Positions 46,784 through 55,989 of a stretch of DNA of 64,000 nt are shown piece after piece; the first letter of the stretch is position 1, and each line of letters opens with the position of its first letter. The stretch comes from Dyella_A ginsengisoli. Its GTDB lineage: Bacteria; Pseudomonadota; Gammaproteobacteria; Xanthomonadales; Rhodanobacteraceae. The notes under the pieces were generated by a model, which had not been told where the DNA came from, ran no database searches, and was given only the letters and a program-made list of their open reading frames with translations. Position numbers and translations under genes: made by a program. The stretch spans positions 434,001 through 498,000 of the forward strand of contig NZ_JADIKM010000002.1 of the NCBI RefSeq assembly GCF_044904665.1. The letters run 5' to 3'.

Positions 46784-47352
46784 GCGCCGTGCAGGCCATC
46801 GTGATCGGCGGCTCCGCCGGCGGCTTCAGCGCGCTGCAGCGGCTGCTGGCCGGACTCGATGCGCGGCTGCCCGCGGCTGTGATCGTGTGCTGCCACATCG
46901 GCGCCGACAGCGATGCTGCCTTGTTCGCCCAGCTGCTGGGCACGCACTGCAGCCTGCCGGTGACCGCCGCGCGCGAGCGCGCGCCCATCCTCGGCGGTAC
47001 GGTGCACGTGGCGCCGGGCGGCTATCATCTACTGCTGGAACGCGATCGCCATTTCGCGCTCAGCGTCGATCCGCCGGTGAGCTTCGCCCGCCCTTCGATC
47101 GACGTGCTGTTCGACTGCGCCGCCGAGGTCTACGGACCACACGCGATCGGCGTGGTGCTCACCGGAGCGAATGCCGACGGTGCCGAGGGACTGCGCCGGA
47201 TGCGCGAGCGCGGAGCCACGGCGGTCGTGCAGGATCCGGCCACGGCCGAGGCGGCGCGGATGCCGCAGGCGGCGCTGGATCGCGCCGGAGCCGATCACTG
47301 TCTGGCGCTGGACGCGATCCCCGCGCTGCTCAACCGCCTTTGCCTTGCGTGA
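46780..47352 (+). CDS. CheB-type protein-glutamate methylesterase, catalytic domain only
   Basis: 190 residues with no receiver domain. The catalytic triad is visible: Ser in VIGGSAGGFSAL, His in VIVCCHIGADSD and Asp in VLTGANADGAEGLRRM. Free-standing CheB domains occur in non-chemotaxis sensory operons. It would reverse CheR methylation, perhaps on the kinase encoded upstream. The stop overlaps a possible GTG start of the next gene. Confidence 0.9.
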   Translation: MSAVQAIVIGGSAGGFSALQRLLAGLDARLPAAVIVCCHIGADSDAALFAQLLGTHCSLPVTAARERAPILGGTVHVAPGGYHLLLERDRHFALSVDPPVSFARPSIDVLFDCAAEVYGPHAIGVVLTGANADGAEGLRRMRERGATAVVQDPATAEAARMPQAALDRAGADHCLALDAIPALLNRLCLA

Positions 47353-47357
47353 ACACG

Positions 47358-48353
47358 ATGCAGCCGAAAATCCTGGTGGTCGACGACACCTACGCCAACC
47401 TGGTGGCCATGCGCCGCCTGCTCGCCCACTGCGGCGCCGAGCTGCACGAGGCGCACAACGGCAACGAGGCGCTGGCGCTGTGCCTGGATCACGAGTTCGC
47501 ACTGATCCTGCTCGACGTGAACATGCCCGACATGGACGGCTTCGAGGTAGCGGCGCTGCTGGGCGAGACGGAGGAGATGCGCGACACCCCGATCATCTTC
47601 GTCACCGCCGCCTATGCCGACGACCTCAACAAGCTCAAAGGCTATCGCTCCGGCGCCGTCGACTACATCGCCAAGCCGATCAACGACGTGATCCTGCAGT
47701 CGAAGGTGCGCGTGTTCCTGGAGCTGTACAACGCGCGGATGGAGCTGCAGGCGACGCTGGCCGAGCTGTCCGAGCGCAACCGCCAGCTGCAGGTCGAGGT
47801 GGCCGAGCGCCAGCGCGCCGAGGCGCTGGTGCGCCATCAGGCCACTCACGACGTGCTCACCGGACTGCCCAACCGGGCGCTGTTCCACGAGCGGCTGAAC
47901 GCCGCGATGCGCGGCGCCCGCTCCAGCGACAGGCGCTTCGCGCTGGCGCTGCTGGACATCGACGGCTTCAAGGCGGTGAACGACAGCTGCGGCCATCCGA
48001 CCGGCGACGCGCTGCTGCAGGCGATCGCTGCGCGCCTCGCCGCCGAGGTGCGCCAGAACGACACCGTCGCCCGCCTTGGCGGCGACGAGTTCGCGCTGAT
48101 CCTGGAGGACATCGGCAACGACGGCATGCTGCTCGACCGCTGCCGCCAGATCGGCAGCCTGCTGGCGCAGCCTTATCCGCTGCGCGGACGCGACGGCGAT
48201 GTCGTGGCGAACGTGAGCGCGAGCATCGGCATCGCTCTGCGTGCCGGCGACAGCCAGAGCGACGAGCAGCTGATCCAGGTGGCCGACCGCGCGCTCTACC
48301 AGGCCAAGGCGGCCGGCAAGAACCGTTGCGTGCTGGGGCACGCGCCGCACTGA
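47358..48353 (+). CDS. Response regulator with GGDEF diguanylate cyclase output
   Basis: 331 residues. Receiver with phospho-acceptor Asp53 (LILLDVNMPDMDGFE) and Lys in YIAKPINDVIL, a coiled-coil linker, then a GGDEF domain with intact active site GGDEF (residue 241 on) and an RxxD inhibitory site (Arg232-Gln-Asn-Asp235). It should make cyclic di-GMP under phosphorylation control, with product inhibition. It is the natural output of the hybrid kinase upstream. An in-frame GTG at 47349 overlaps the cheB stop and could be the true start, adding three residues. Confidence 0.93.
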   Translation: MQPKILVVDDTYANLVAMRRLLAHCGAELHEAHNGNEALALCLDHEFALILLDVNMPDMDGFEVAALLGETEEMRDTPIIFVTAAYADDLNKLKGYRSGAVDYIAKPINDVILQSKVRVFLELYNARMELQATLAELSERNRQLQVEVAERQRAEALVRHQATHDVLTGLPNRALFHERLNAAMRGARSSDRRFALALLDIDGFKAVNDSCGHPTGDALLQAIAARLAAEVRQNDTVARLGGDEFALILEDIGNDGMLLDRCRQIGSLLAQPYPLRGRDGDVVANVSASIGIALRAGDSQSDEQLIQVADRALYQAKAAGKNRCVLGHAPH

Positions 48354-48357
48354 AGCC

Positions 48358-48831
48358 TCAGGGGCGCGTACGCGGCGATACCCACATCTGTACGGTGGCC
48401 TCGAACACCGCTTCGCCGCCCGCATCGACGATGCGCACGGCCACCGGCCACTCGTAACCGCTTGCAGCCTGCGGCGCCGGTGCGATGCTGCTGGCCACGG
48501 CATGCAGGGTACCCACGGCCTTCTTCAGGTAAGACACCTGCATGCCCTTGGGAATCCAGCGCATGCCGGGCGCCACGGTGACGTCTGTCATCACGCCTGC
48601 GCTCAGCTCGGCCATGTTGCACAGCGCGATCGCGTGCACGGTGCCAAGGTGATTGTGCACGCGCCGATGGTCGCGGATGCGCAGTTCGCAGCGGCCGGGC
48701 TCCAGCGCCACGAAGCGCGGCGCGATGGTGGCGAAATATGGCGCCTTCAGGCACACCGCCCGCGAAAACAACCAGTGGCCGAGCGGCCAGCGGGTGATCC
48801 GGCGGTACAGCGCAAGCACGTTGGAGGACAT
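48358..48831 (-). CDS. DUF4442 hotdog-fold (thioesterase-like) protein
   Basis: 157 residues, MSSNVLALYRRITRWPLGHW at the start, with the hotdog helix region HNHLGTVHAIALCNMAELSA (the His-Asn-His-Leu-Gly-Thr cluster is characteristic of this thioesterase subgroup) and a following strand WIPKGMQVSYLKKAVGTL. Probably an acyl-CoA thioesterase or carrier-binding protein; substrate unknown. It sits directly downstream of fadE on the same strand (64-bp gap) and convergent to the receiver-GGDEF gene. Confidence 0.84.
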   Translation of the reverse strand: MSSNVLALYRRITRWPLGHWLFSRAVCLKAPYFATIAPRFVALEPGRCELRIRDHRRVHNHLGTVHAIALCNMAELSAGVMTDVTVAPGMRWIPKGMQVSYLKKAVGTLHAVASSIAPAPQAASGYEWPVAVRIVDAGGEAVFEATVQMWVSPRTRP

Positions 48832-48895
48832 GACGATCTCCGGATAAACGAACAGCGGCCGGATGGCCGCTGTTCGATCACTGCGATGGCAACGC

Positions 48896-51370
48896 TCAGG
48901 CCGCGTCGGCCAGACCCTTGGCGACCGGTTCGCCGCGCACCACGGCGGCGCGCAGTTCCTTCGGATCGAAGTCGTCGACCGAGATGAACTCGAAGCTGGC
49001 ATCGCGCACGCGCTTGAGCAACGCCGCCTCGCTCTCGGTGATGGCGCCGGCCTTCACCGCTTCCAGCAGCTGCGCGTCGTACCCGTGCGAGACGAACTGG
49101 CCGGACTTCTGCGCCTTCTGGAACTTGCGCTCCACCGGCTCGGCCGCGATCACCTCCGGCAGCAGCGCGCACATGCGGCCCACCGTGTTGTTGGCCGTGG
49201 GAGTGAGATACGTCCACTCGGTGAGGCGATCGCGCGCCTCGCCCGGCGCCGTGATCAGCGCCGCGACGCGACGGCCCAGTCGATCGGACGGCGGCACTTC
49301 GCGACGGCCGAACGGAAACACCAGCACGCGCAGCAGCCAGCCCACCGGGCGCACCGGGAAGTTGCGGATCGCGCCGTCCAGCGCCATCTGCATGCGCCAC
49401 ACGCACTCGTGGAAGGCCCAGGCCAGCAGCGGACGATCCGCCTCGGGGCGGCCGGTGTCCTCGTAGCGCTTGAGCATGGCGCTGGCGATGTAGAGGTAGC
49501 TGAGCACGTCGCCCAGTCGCGCGGAGAGCTTTTCCTTGAACTTCAGCTTGCCGCCAAGCACGCCCATGAACACGTCCGCGCACAGCGCCAGCGCCGCCGA
49601 GTAGCGGTTGAGCTTGCGGTAGTAGCGGCGCGTGTAGGCATCGCCCGCGGCGTCGCCGATGGCCGAACCGGTGATGCCCAGCGTGAAGGCGCGCACCGCA
49701 TTGGAGAAGCCGAAGCCGATGTGGCCGAACAGCGCGCGGTCGAACGCCTTGAGGCGATCGCCGTAGTCGGGAATCGACAGCGACTGCATTTCCTTCAGCA
49801 CGTACGGGTGGCAGCGGATCGCGCCCTGGCCGAAGATCATCAGGCTGCGCGTCATGATGTTCGCGCCTTCCACCGTGATCGCGATCGGCACGCCCTGCCA
49901 GGCGCGACCGGCGTAGTTCTTCGGACCCAGCTGCACGCCCTTGCCGCCGTGCACGTCCATGCAGTCGCCGGCAATGATGCGACCCCACTCGGTGGCGTGG
50001 TACTTGGCGATCGCCGAGGGCACTGCCGGCTTCTCGCCACGATCCACCGCCGCAGCCGTGGCACGCGACAGCGCGGCAGTCGCGTAGGTCAGGCCACCGA
50101 TACGCGCCAGCGCTTCCTCGACACCCTCGAAGCGGGCGATCGACAGGCCGAACTGCTTGCGCATGCGGGCGTAGGCACCAGTGGCGGCCACCGCCATGCG
50201 CACGCCGCCGGTGGCGTTGGACGGCAGCGAGATCGCGCGACCGACCGACAGGCATTCCACCAGCATGCGCCAGCCGTGGCCGGCCATGTGCGGGCCGCCG
50301 ATCAGCGTGGTGAGCGGCGCGAACACGTTCTTGCCGTGCACCGGGCCGTTCTGGAACGGGATGTTCAGCGGGAAGTGGCGACGACCGATTTCCAGCCCCG
50401 GCGTGGAGCGCGGCAGCAGCGCGAGCGTGATGCCGAGATCCTCCTTGTCGCCGAGCAGGTGCTCCGGGTCGTACATGCGGAAGGCTAGGCCGACGACCGT
50501 GGCGACGGGCGCCAGCGTGATGTAGCGCTTGTCGAAGGTGAGCTTCACGCCCAGCGTCTCGACCCCGTCGACCACCTGCTTGCAGACGATGCCGTAGTCG
50601 GTGAGCGAGGTGGCGTCCGAGCCGGCATACGGACCGGTCAGCGCGAAGCACGGAATCTCCTCGCCGACGGCCAAGCGCGGCAGGTAGTGGTTCTTCTGCT
50701 CCTCGCTGCCGTAATGCAGCAGCAGCTCGGCCGGGCCGAGCGAGTTGGGCACCGCCACGGTGGAGGCTACCGTGGCCGACATCGTCGCCAGCTTCTGCAG
50801 CACCGCCGAATGCGCCAGCGCGGAGAACTGCAGGCCGCCGTACTGCTTGGGAATGATCATGCCGAAGAATTTGTTCTTCTTGATGAACTCCCACACCGGC
50901 GGCGGCAGGTCGGCCAGCTCGTGGGTGATCTGCCAGTCGTCGATCATGCTGCACAGCTCCTCGACCGGGCCGTCGAGGAAGGCCTGCTCCTCCACGCTCA
51001 GCTCGGGCTTGGGCTGGCTGAGCAACTGGTGCCAGTCCGGCTTGCCGGAAAACAGCTCACCCTCGAAACCGACCGTGCCCGCTTCCAGCGCAGTCTGTTC
51101 GGTATCCGAAAGCTTGGGCGTGACCTTGGCGAAGATCTTCAGGAGCGGCGCGCTGATCTGGCGGCGCCGGAACGCCGGCATCAGCAGCGGCACGGCGATC
51201 GCCGCCTCGATGATCAGCAGGATCACCATGGTGACGGGCGCGCCGGCCAGCAGGCCGACTACCAGGGTGGTGACACCGGTGGCGATCGCCCACGTGCGCA
51301 GGCCGGTGCGATGGTAGGCGCAGGCGCCGGAGGCGATCAGCGCCGCCAGCAGGGTCAGTATCACGGACAT
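48896..51370 (-). CDS. fadE: Acyl-CoA dehydrogenase FadE
   Basis: First step of fatty acid beta-oxidation. It is 824 residues, the long membrane-associated FadE type (E. coli 814). N-terminal hydrophobic segments (MSVILTLLAALIASGACAYH; VTMVILLIIEAAIAVPLLMP) anchor it. Then comes the FAD-dependent dehydrogenase core: MIIPKQYGGLQFSALAHSAV, ALTGPYAGSDATSLTDYGIV, QLGPKNYAGRAWQGVPIAIT and VEGANIMTRSLMIFGQGAIR, followed by the FadE-specific C-terminal extension. A DUF4442 gene follows and an alpha/beta hydrolase gene precedes it by 33 bp. Confidence 0.95.
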   Translation of the reverse strand: MSVILTLLAALIASGACAYHRTGLRTWAIATGVTTLVVGLLAGAPVTMVILLIIEAAIAVPLLMPAFRRRQISAPLLKIFAKVTPKLSDTEQTALEAGTVGFEGELFSGKPDWHQLLSQPKPELSVEEQAFLDGPVEELCSMIDDWQITHELADLPPPVWEFIKKNKFFGMIIPKQYGGLQFSALAHSAVLQKLATMSATVASTVAVPNSLGPAELLLHYGSEEQKNHYLPRLAVGEEIPCFALTGPYAGSDATSLTDYGIVCKQVVDGVETLGVKLTFDKRYITLAPVATVVGLAFRMYDPEHLLGDKEDLGITLALLPRSTPGLEIGRRHFPLNIPFQNGPVHGKNVFAPLTTLIGGPHMAGHGWRMLVECLSVGRAISLPSNATGGVRMAVAATGAYARMRKQFGLSIARFEGVEEALARIGGLTYATAALSRATAAAVDRGEKPAVPSAIAKYHATEWGRIIAGDCMDVHGGKGVQLGPKNYAGRAWQGVPIAITVEGANIMTRSLMIFGQGAIRCHPYVLKEMQSLSIPDYGDRLKAFDRALFGHIGFGFSNAVRAFTLGITGSAIGDAAGDAYTRRYYRKLNRYSAALALCADVFMGVLGGKLKFKEKLSARLGDVLSYLYIASAMLKRYEDTGRPEADRPLLAWAFHECVWRMQMALDGAIRNFPVRPVGWLLRVLVFPFGRREVPPSDRLGRRVAALITAPGEARDRLTEWTYLTPTANNTVGRMCALLPEVIAAEPVERKFQKAQKSGQFVSHGYDAQLLEAVKAGAITESEAALLKRVRDASFEFISVDDFDPKELRAAVVRGEPVAKGLADAA

Positions 51371-51403
51371 CTCGACACCCTCGTTGCAGGTTTAAGTTGG
51401 GGT

Positions 51404-52294
51404 TCAATTCGCCACGGCGCCGGTGGGGGCGTCATGGCGATCCAGTTCGCCGACAAACGCTGCGATCTCGCGCGTGAACGCGTCGTTCGCATCGCCCGCC
51501 AGCATGTGCGTGGCCGCCGGCAGCTCGACGTGCCGCGCATGCGGCACCAGCTGCAGGAATTCGTTCACCGTGTCGCGCGACACCACATCGCTGCGTCCAC
51601 CGGACAGCAGCAGCACTGGTACGTCGACCTTCGCCGCCGCCGCCATCAGGCGCGGCTGGTAGCGCTCGCTTTCGCTGACCACGCCGGCCAGCAGGGCCGG
51701 ATCCCAGTGCCAGCGCAGGCGGCCATCGGCGCCCTCGCGCAGCAGCGGGCGCAGCTGGTCCTCGGTCTTGCGCTCGCGGCGCTGCGGCAGGTAGGCCGCA
51801 ATCGCCTCGGCGGCGTGCGCGTAATCAGCGAAGCCGTCCGGATGCGCCTGCATGAAGGCGAGGATGCGCTCCACTCCGGCCGTCTCCCAGCGCGGCGTGA
51901 TGTCGACCAGCACCAGCGCGCGAAACGGCGACGGACGCATCTCGCCAGCCACCACCAGGCCGAGCAGGCCGCCCATCGACGCGCCCACGAGTATCGGCAG
52001 CCGCGGCTGCGATCGCGCCACGAGCGCCAGATCGGTGGCGAACTGATCCATGTGGTAGTCGCCATTCGCCAGACGGTCGCTTTCGCCATGGCCGCGGCTG
52101 TCGAAACTGACACAGCGGCAGCCGATCTCCGCGAGCGCCTGCGCGCTGCCGGCCCAGGCGCCACGCGTCTGGCCGAAGCCGTGCGCGAACAGCAGCACCG
52201 GGTCTCCCGCCGCATGGCGCGTCTCCACCGACAGCGCAAGGCCGTCAGCGGTAGGCAGACGCGAGATGTCGAGTGGGCGATTGACCATACGCAT
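51404..52294 (-). CDS. Alpha/beta hydrolase
   Basis: 296 residues. The oxyanion motif is LFAHGFGQTRGAWA, nucleophile Ser in LVGASMGGLLGLVVA (GxSxG), catalytic Asp in LSGGRSDVVSRDTV and His in LPAATHMLAGDAND. The fold resembles esterases and lipases of the MhpC group. It is first in the string hydrolase-fadE-DUF4442, so lipid or ester breakdown is likely. It diverges from the TetR gene across 102 bp containing an inverted repeat. An internal Met at 52288 is an alternative start. Confidence 0.87.
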   Translation of the reverse strand: MRMVNRPLDISRLPTADGLALSVETRHAAGDPVLLFAHGFGQTRGAWAGSAQALAEIGCRCVSFDSRGHGESDRLANGDYHMDQFATDLALVARSQPRLPILVGASMGGLLGLVVAGEMRPSPFRALVLVDITPRWETAGVERILAFMQAHPDGFADYAHAAEAIAAYLPQRRERKTEDQLRPLLREGADGRLRWHWDPALLAGVVSESERYQPRLMAAAAKVDVPVLLLSGGRSDVVSRDTVNEFLQLVPHARHVELPAATHMLAGDANDAFTREIAAFVGELDRHDAPTGAVAN

Positions 52295-52302
52295 GAGTAT
52301 GG

Positions 52303-52326
52303 GTTGACCCGGCAGCTGGCGTCAAC
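52303..52326. promoter_or_regulatory. Inverted repeat GTTGAC-N12-GTCAAC, candidate TetR operator
   Basis: Six-base arms at 52303-52308 and 52321-52326 lie in the divergent hydrolase/TetR gap. The right arm overlaps a TTGACG -35 on the minus strand, with CATACT 18 bp away as possible -10. However, that -10 would place the transcript start at or inside the hydrolase start codon, so either the hydrolase is leaderless from 52288 or the promoter reading is wrong. The operator idea rests on position and symmetry. Confidence 0.35.
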
Positions 52327-52396
52327 TCGCGCCGCACCAAGTGGCGCGTGGCGCGCTGCACATTGCAATGAGGGGACCGCCGGCTACCATACGCCG

Positions 52397-52975
52397 ATGA
52401 ATGCAAACGCCAAACCCGAACGGACCCGCCTCAGCGCCGAGGACTGGGAAGAAGCTGCGCTGCAGCTGATCGCCGAACAGGGCGTCAACGCGGTCGCCGT
52501 CGAGGCGCTGGCCCGCCAGCTCGGCGTGACCAAGGGCAGCTTCTACTGGCACTTCCGCACGCGCGAGGCGCTGGTGCAGGCAGCGCTGGAGCGCTGGGAG
52601 CTTTACGCCGAGCGCGAGATTATCAGCCAGATCGAGGCGATTCCGGATCCGCGCGTGCGCCTGCCCGAGCTGTTCCGCCGGGTGGCGCACGAGCTGCAGC
52701 CGCACCGCGTCTACGCCGCCCTGCTCAAGGCGCTGGATCACCCGCAGGTGGTGCCGGTGATGGCGCGCGTGTCGCAGCGCCGGATGGAGTTCCTGCACAC
52801 CGCCTATCGCGAGGCCGGCATGGCGCCGACCGAGGCGATCAACCGCGCCCGCCTCACCTACGCCGCCTACGTCGGCTTCCTGCAGCTGAACTTCACGCTG
52901 GGCCTGCCGCGGATCAGCCATGAGGAGTTCGACGCCTACGTCGAACACATGATCGCGACATTGATTCCGGCCTGA
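52397..52975 (+). CDS. TetR-family transcriptional repressor
   Basis: 192 residues with the N-terminal helix-turn-helix TRLSAEDWEEAALQLIAEQG followed by VEALARQLGVTKGSFYWHFR and TREALVQAALERWEL. The C-terminal ligand domain is unassigned. It diverges from the hydrolase-fadE-DUF4442 string, which it probably represses in response to an acyl or ester metabolite. It ends at a good terminator. Confidence 0.93.
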   Translation: MNANAKPERTRLSAEDWEEAALQLIAEQGVNAVAVEALARQLGVTKGSFYWHFRTREALVQAALERWELYAEREIISQIEAIPDPRVRLPELFRRVAHELQPHRVYAALLKALDHPQVVPVMARVSQRRMEFLHTAYREAGMAPTEAINRARLTYAAYVGFLQLNFTLGLPRISHEEFDAYVEHMIATLIPA

Positions 52976-52994
52976 TAGGCGCTCCGCGCAGCCG

Positions 52995-53020
52995 AAACGG
53001 CGCCTCCGGGCGCCGTTTTT
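52995..53020 (+). terminator. Rho-independent terminator of the TetR gene
   Basis: Ten-base stem AAACGGCGCC / GGCGCCGTTT, loop TCCG, T tract to 53020. Confidence 0.88.
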
Positions 53021-53033
53021 GCTGCACCCTTCC

Positions 53034-53062
53034 TTGCAATGCCAGTGCACGCAAACTACCGT
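53034..53062 (+). promoter_or_regulatory. pckG: Promoter of pckG
   Basis: -35 TTGCAA (53034-53039) and -10 TACCGT (53057-53062) with a 17-bp spacer, about 40 bp before the pckG start. Confidence 0.5.
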
Positions 53063-53101
53063 GCGCGCTTCTTTTTCTGGCAAGACCACGGTGAGGAGCA
53101 C

Positions 53102-54883
53102 ATGGCAAGTTCGCTGCAGGCATTGGAGAGCTGGGTCGACGACACGGCGGCGCGCACGCGCCCGGCTCGGGTTCAGTGGTGTGATGGCTCCGATGCCGAA
53201 TATGCCGCCCTCGTCGAGCAGATGCTGGCCAGCGGCGACCTGATCGAGCTGAACCAGCAGACCCATCCGGGCTGCTACCTGCACCGTTCCAACCCCTCCG
53301 ACGTGGCGCGCGTGGAACATCTGACCTTCGTCTGCACGCCCGATGCCGCCGATGCCGGCCCGAACAATCACTGGATGGACCCGGCCGAGGCGCACGCGAA
53401 GATGGATGCGCTGTTCGACGGCTGCATGGAAGGTCGCACCATGTACGTGGTGCCCTACTGCATGGGTCCGATCGACTCGCCGCTGTCGCGCTGCGGCGTG
53501 GAGATCACCGACAGCCCCTACGTGGTGATTAACATGCGCACGATGACCCGCATGGGCGCCGCAGCGCAGGCGCGCATCGAGCGCGAAGGCCACTTCGTGA
53601 AGGGCCTGCACTCCACCGGCGAGCTGGATCCGGAGCGCCGCTTCATCATGCATTTCCCCGACGAGCTGGCGATCAAGTCGTACGGCTCGGGCTACGGCGG
53701 CAACGCCCTGCTCGGCAAGAAGTGCCACGCGCTGCGCATCGCCAGCCACCAGGCGCGTCGCGAGGGCTGGCTGGCCGAGCACATGCTGATCGTCGGCATC
53801 GAGAACCCGGCCGGCGACACGCACTACATCGCCGCAGCCTTCCCGTCCGCCTGCGGCAAGACCAACCTCGCCATGCTGATCCCGCCCGAAGGCTATCGCC
53901 GTGAGGGCTGGAAGGTGTGGACGGTGGGCGACGACATCTGCTGGATGCGTCCGGGCGAGGACGGCCGCCTCTACGCCATCAACCCGGAAGCCGGCTTCTT
54001 CGGCGTCGCCCCCGGCACCAGCGCGAACAGCAACCCGAATGCGCTGGCCAGCATCGCCCGCGACACCATCTTCACCAATGTCGCCGTCACCGCCGACAAC
54101 CAGCCATGGTGGGAAGGCCTGCCCGGCGAACCGGTCACCGACTGGCAGGGGCGCTCGTACGACCCGAGCAACGGCCCGGCCGCGCATCCGAATGCGCGCT
54201 TCACCGTCAGCGCGCGGCAGTGCCCCACCTGGTCGGAGAAAGCCGAAGATGCGCGGGGCGTGCCGATCAGCGCCATCGTGTTCGGTGGCCGCCGGCCGTC
54301 GCTGCTGCCGCTGGTAATGCAGGCGCGCGACTGGACCCACGGCGTACTGATGGGCGCGGCGATGGGCTCGGAAACCACCGCCGCGGCCACCGGCGCGGTC
54401 GGCGTGCTGCGCCGCGACTCGATGGCGATGAAGCCCTTCTGCGGCTACCACTACGGCGACTACTTCGCGCACTGGCTGTCGTTTGACCAGCCGGGTGCGA
54501 AGCTGCCGGCGATCTTCCACGTCAACTGGTTCCGCAAGGGTGCCGACGGCCGCTTCCTGTGGCCGGGCTTCGGCGACAACCTGCGCGTGCTGGAATGGAT
54601 GATCGAGCGCGTCGAAGGTCGTGCCCGCGGCACGACCACGCCGGTGGGCATCCTGCCGCAGCCTGCAGAACTGCGGCTGGAGGGCCTGAGCCTGCCGGCC
54701 GCCCATCTCGACGAACTGCTGCGCGTCGACGAGGCCGCCTGGCAGGACGAGCTGGACGCCATCGGCGCCTACCTCGAAGAATTCTCGCCGCGCCTCCCCG
54801 CGGCGCTGGCCGGCGAGCAGCAGCGCGTGGTGGAGATGCTGGCCGCACGTGGCGCTCCGACCCGCAACGTCGCCTCGGCCTGA
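53102..54883 (+). CDS. pckG: Phosphoenolpyruvate carboxykinase (GTP)
   Basis: Gluconeogenic enzyme converting oxaloacetate and GTP to PEP, GDP and CO2. It is 593 residues, the GTP-dependent class. Landmarks: the substrate site SYGSGYGGNALLGKKCHALR, the P-loop AAFPSACGKTNLAMLIPPEG with the reactive cysteine, the metal site VGDDICWMRPGEDGRLYAIN and the guanine pocket region MKPFCGYHYGDYFAHWLSF. The ribosome site GGTGAGGAGCAC precedes the chosen ATG. It makes sense next to fatty-acid breakdown genes: growth on lipids needs gluconeogenesis. Confidence 0.97.
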   Translation: MASSLQALESWVDDTAARTRPARVQWCDGSDAEYAALVEQMLASGDLIELNQQTHPGCYLHRSNPSDVARVEHLTFVCTPDAADAGPNNHWMDPAEAHAKMDALFDGCMEGRTMYVVPYCMGPIDSPLSRCGVEITDSPYVVINMRTMTRMGAAAQARIEREGHFVKGLHSTGELDPERRFIMHFPDELAIKSYGSGYGGNALLGKKCHALRIASHQARREGWLAEHMLIVGIENPAGDTHYIAAAFPSACGKTNLAMLIPPEGYRREGWKVWTVGDDICWMRPGEDGRLYAINPEAGFFGVAPGTSANSNPNALASIARDTIFTNVAVTADNQPWWEGLPGEPVTDWQGRSYDPSNGPAAHPNARFTVSARQCPTWSEKAEDARGVPISAIVFGGRRPSLLPLVMQARDWTHGVLMGAAMGSETTAAATGAVGVLRRDSMAMKPFCGYHYGDYFAHWLSFDQPGAKLPAIFHVNWFRKGADGRFLWPGFGDNLRVLEWMIERVEGRARGTTTPVGILPQPAELRLEGLSLPAAHLDELLRVDEAAWQDELDAIGAYLEEFSPRLPAALAGEQQRVVEMLAARGAPTRNVASA

Positions 54884-54889
54884 CGCCTC

Positions 54890-54917
54890 GGCGTGCCGGC
54901 GGCGCCGCCGGCACGCC
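54890..54917 (+). terminator. 28-bp perfect palindrome after pckG
   Basis: From 54890 to 54917 the sequence reads the same on both strands (left half GGCGTGCCGGCGGC). It forms a very stable hairpin just past the stop but has no U tract. Confidence 0.6.
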
Positions 54918-54993
54918 CGCTCCAAACCTTTTCGCGCGGCGGCGCATCTGAGCTGGCAAGATGCCTACCGCCTGCCTCGCCACCGGATACCCG

Positions 54994-55542
54994 ATGACGC
55001 CTGCGTCGACCGCACCGGCTCCCGACACGGAGGACGTGCGCGCCGCCGCCAGGGGTGACCGCGCCGCGTTCCAGCGGCTGTATCGCCGCCACGTCGATCG
55101 CATCCACGGAGCCGTGCTGCGGCTGGCGGGCTACGACCACGCGCGGGCCGAGGACCTCACCCAGGATGCCTTCGTGCGGGCCTGGCAGAAGCTCGCCGAG
55201 TTCCGCCACGAGAGCGCCTTCGGCACCTGGCTGTACCGGCTGGCGGTGAACGTGGCACTGATGGACATCCGCTCGCGCCACGCCGATCCGGTCGGCTTCG
55301 TCGACGACGAATCGCTGCCCGAACCCGGCGACACGCCGTTCTGCGCCGCCGAGCGCGACGAGCTGGAACGCGCCGTCGCCACGCTGCCGCCGCGCGCGCG
55401 GGCGGTGCTGGTACTGCACGACATCGAAGGCTGGAAACACGAGGACATCAGCCGGGAACTGGACATGGCCGTCGGTACATCCAAGGCGCAACTGCACCGC
55501 GCCCGCGCGCTGCTGCGCAAGCTGCTGGGAGAAACCGCATGA
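54994..55542 (+). CDS. ECF-family RNA polymerase sigma factor
   Basis: 182 residues with sigma region 2 (RGDRAAFQRLYRRHVDRIHG; DHARAEDLTQDAFVRAWQKL; FGTWLYRLAVNVALMDIRSR) and region 4 (LPPRARAVLVLHDIEGWKHE; DISRELDMAVGTSKAQLHRA). RpoE-like, intact. The stop overlaps the start of the next gene, a small single-helix membrane protein that is probably its anti-sigma factor. The ATG at 54994 is preferred over 54961 because it gives the normal N-terminus. Confidence 0.92.
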   Translation: MTPASTAPAPDTEDVRAAARGDRAAFQRLYRRHVDRIHGAVLRLAGYDHARAEDLTQDAFVRAWQKLAEFRHESAFGTWLYRLAVNVALMDIRSRHADPVGFVDDESLPEPGDTPFCAAERDELERAVATLPPRARAVLVLHDIEGWKHEDISRELDMAVGTSKAQLHRARALLRKLLGETA

Positions 55543-55973
55543 ACGACTTCGAATGGCGCCGCCAGCTGCGCGACCTGCGCCAACCGCACGCGCCGCGCCG
55601 AGACCTGTGGGCGGACATCGAGCGCTCGCTTGAGAACACCGTGCCGGCATCCGGCCCGCACGCGCGCATGGCCGCATCGTCGCGCACGGCCTGGCTGTTC
55701 GCCGTGGGCCTGGCCGCCGTCACAGTGCTTGCCGTCGGTCTGACGCGGCTGGCTCCGGCGACTGCGCCCGCCTCGGCCGATCTGGCCACCGTACCGGCAT
55801 GGAAGCCGGACGATCCGCGTCTGGCCGGCGCGGCGATCGAACTCACCGCCGCCCAGTACGAGCTGCGCCAGGCACTCCAGCAATCCCCGAATTCGGCGGC
55901 GCTGCAACGCCTGCTCGACCGCACCGAACAGCAAGAATCACGACTGCGCCAGCTCGGCCACGACGCCGGCTGA
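55539..55973 (+). CDS. Probable membrane-bound anti-sigma factor
   Basis: 144 residues, ATGA overlap with the sigma gene. The N-terminal cytoplasmic part (MNDFEWRRQLRDLRQPHAPR) lacks the zinc HxxxCxxC motif. One helix (SSRTAWLFAVGLAAVTVLAV, about 47-68) precedes a periplasmic helical tail (LTAAQYELRQALQQSP; RLLDRTEQQESRLRQL). The assignment is from layout and gene order; no family is certain. Confidence 0.72.
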   Translation: MNDFEWRRQLRDLRQPHAPRRDLWADIERSLENTVPASGPHARMAASSRTAWLFAVGLAAVTVLAVGLTRLAPATAPASADLATVPAWKPDDPRLAGAAIELTAAQYELRQALQQSPNSAALQRLLDRTEQQESRLRQLGHDAG

Positions 55974-55989
55974 CGCAATGGAGAACACC

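Noticed and set aside
52288..52326. Firm promoter call for the hydrolase gene
   Set aside because: The best -35/-10 pair would start transcription at or inside the coding frame; kept only as a low-confidence operator note.
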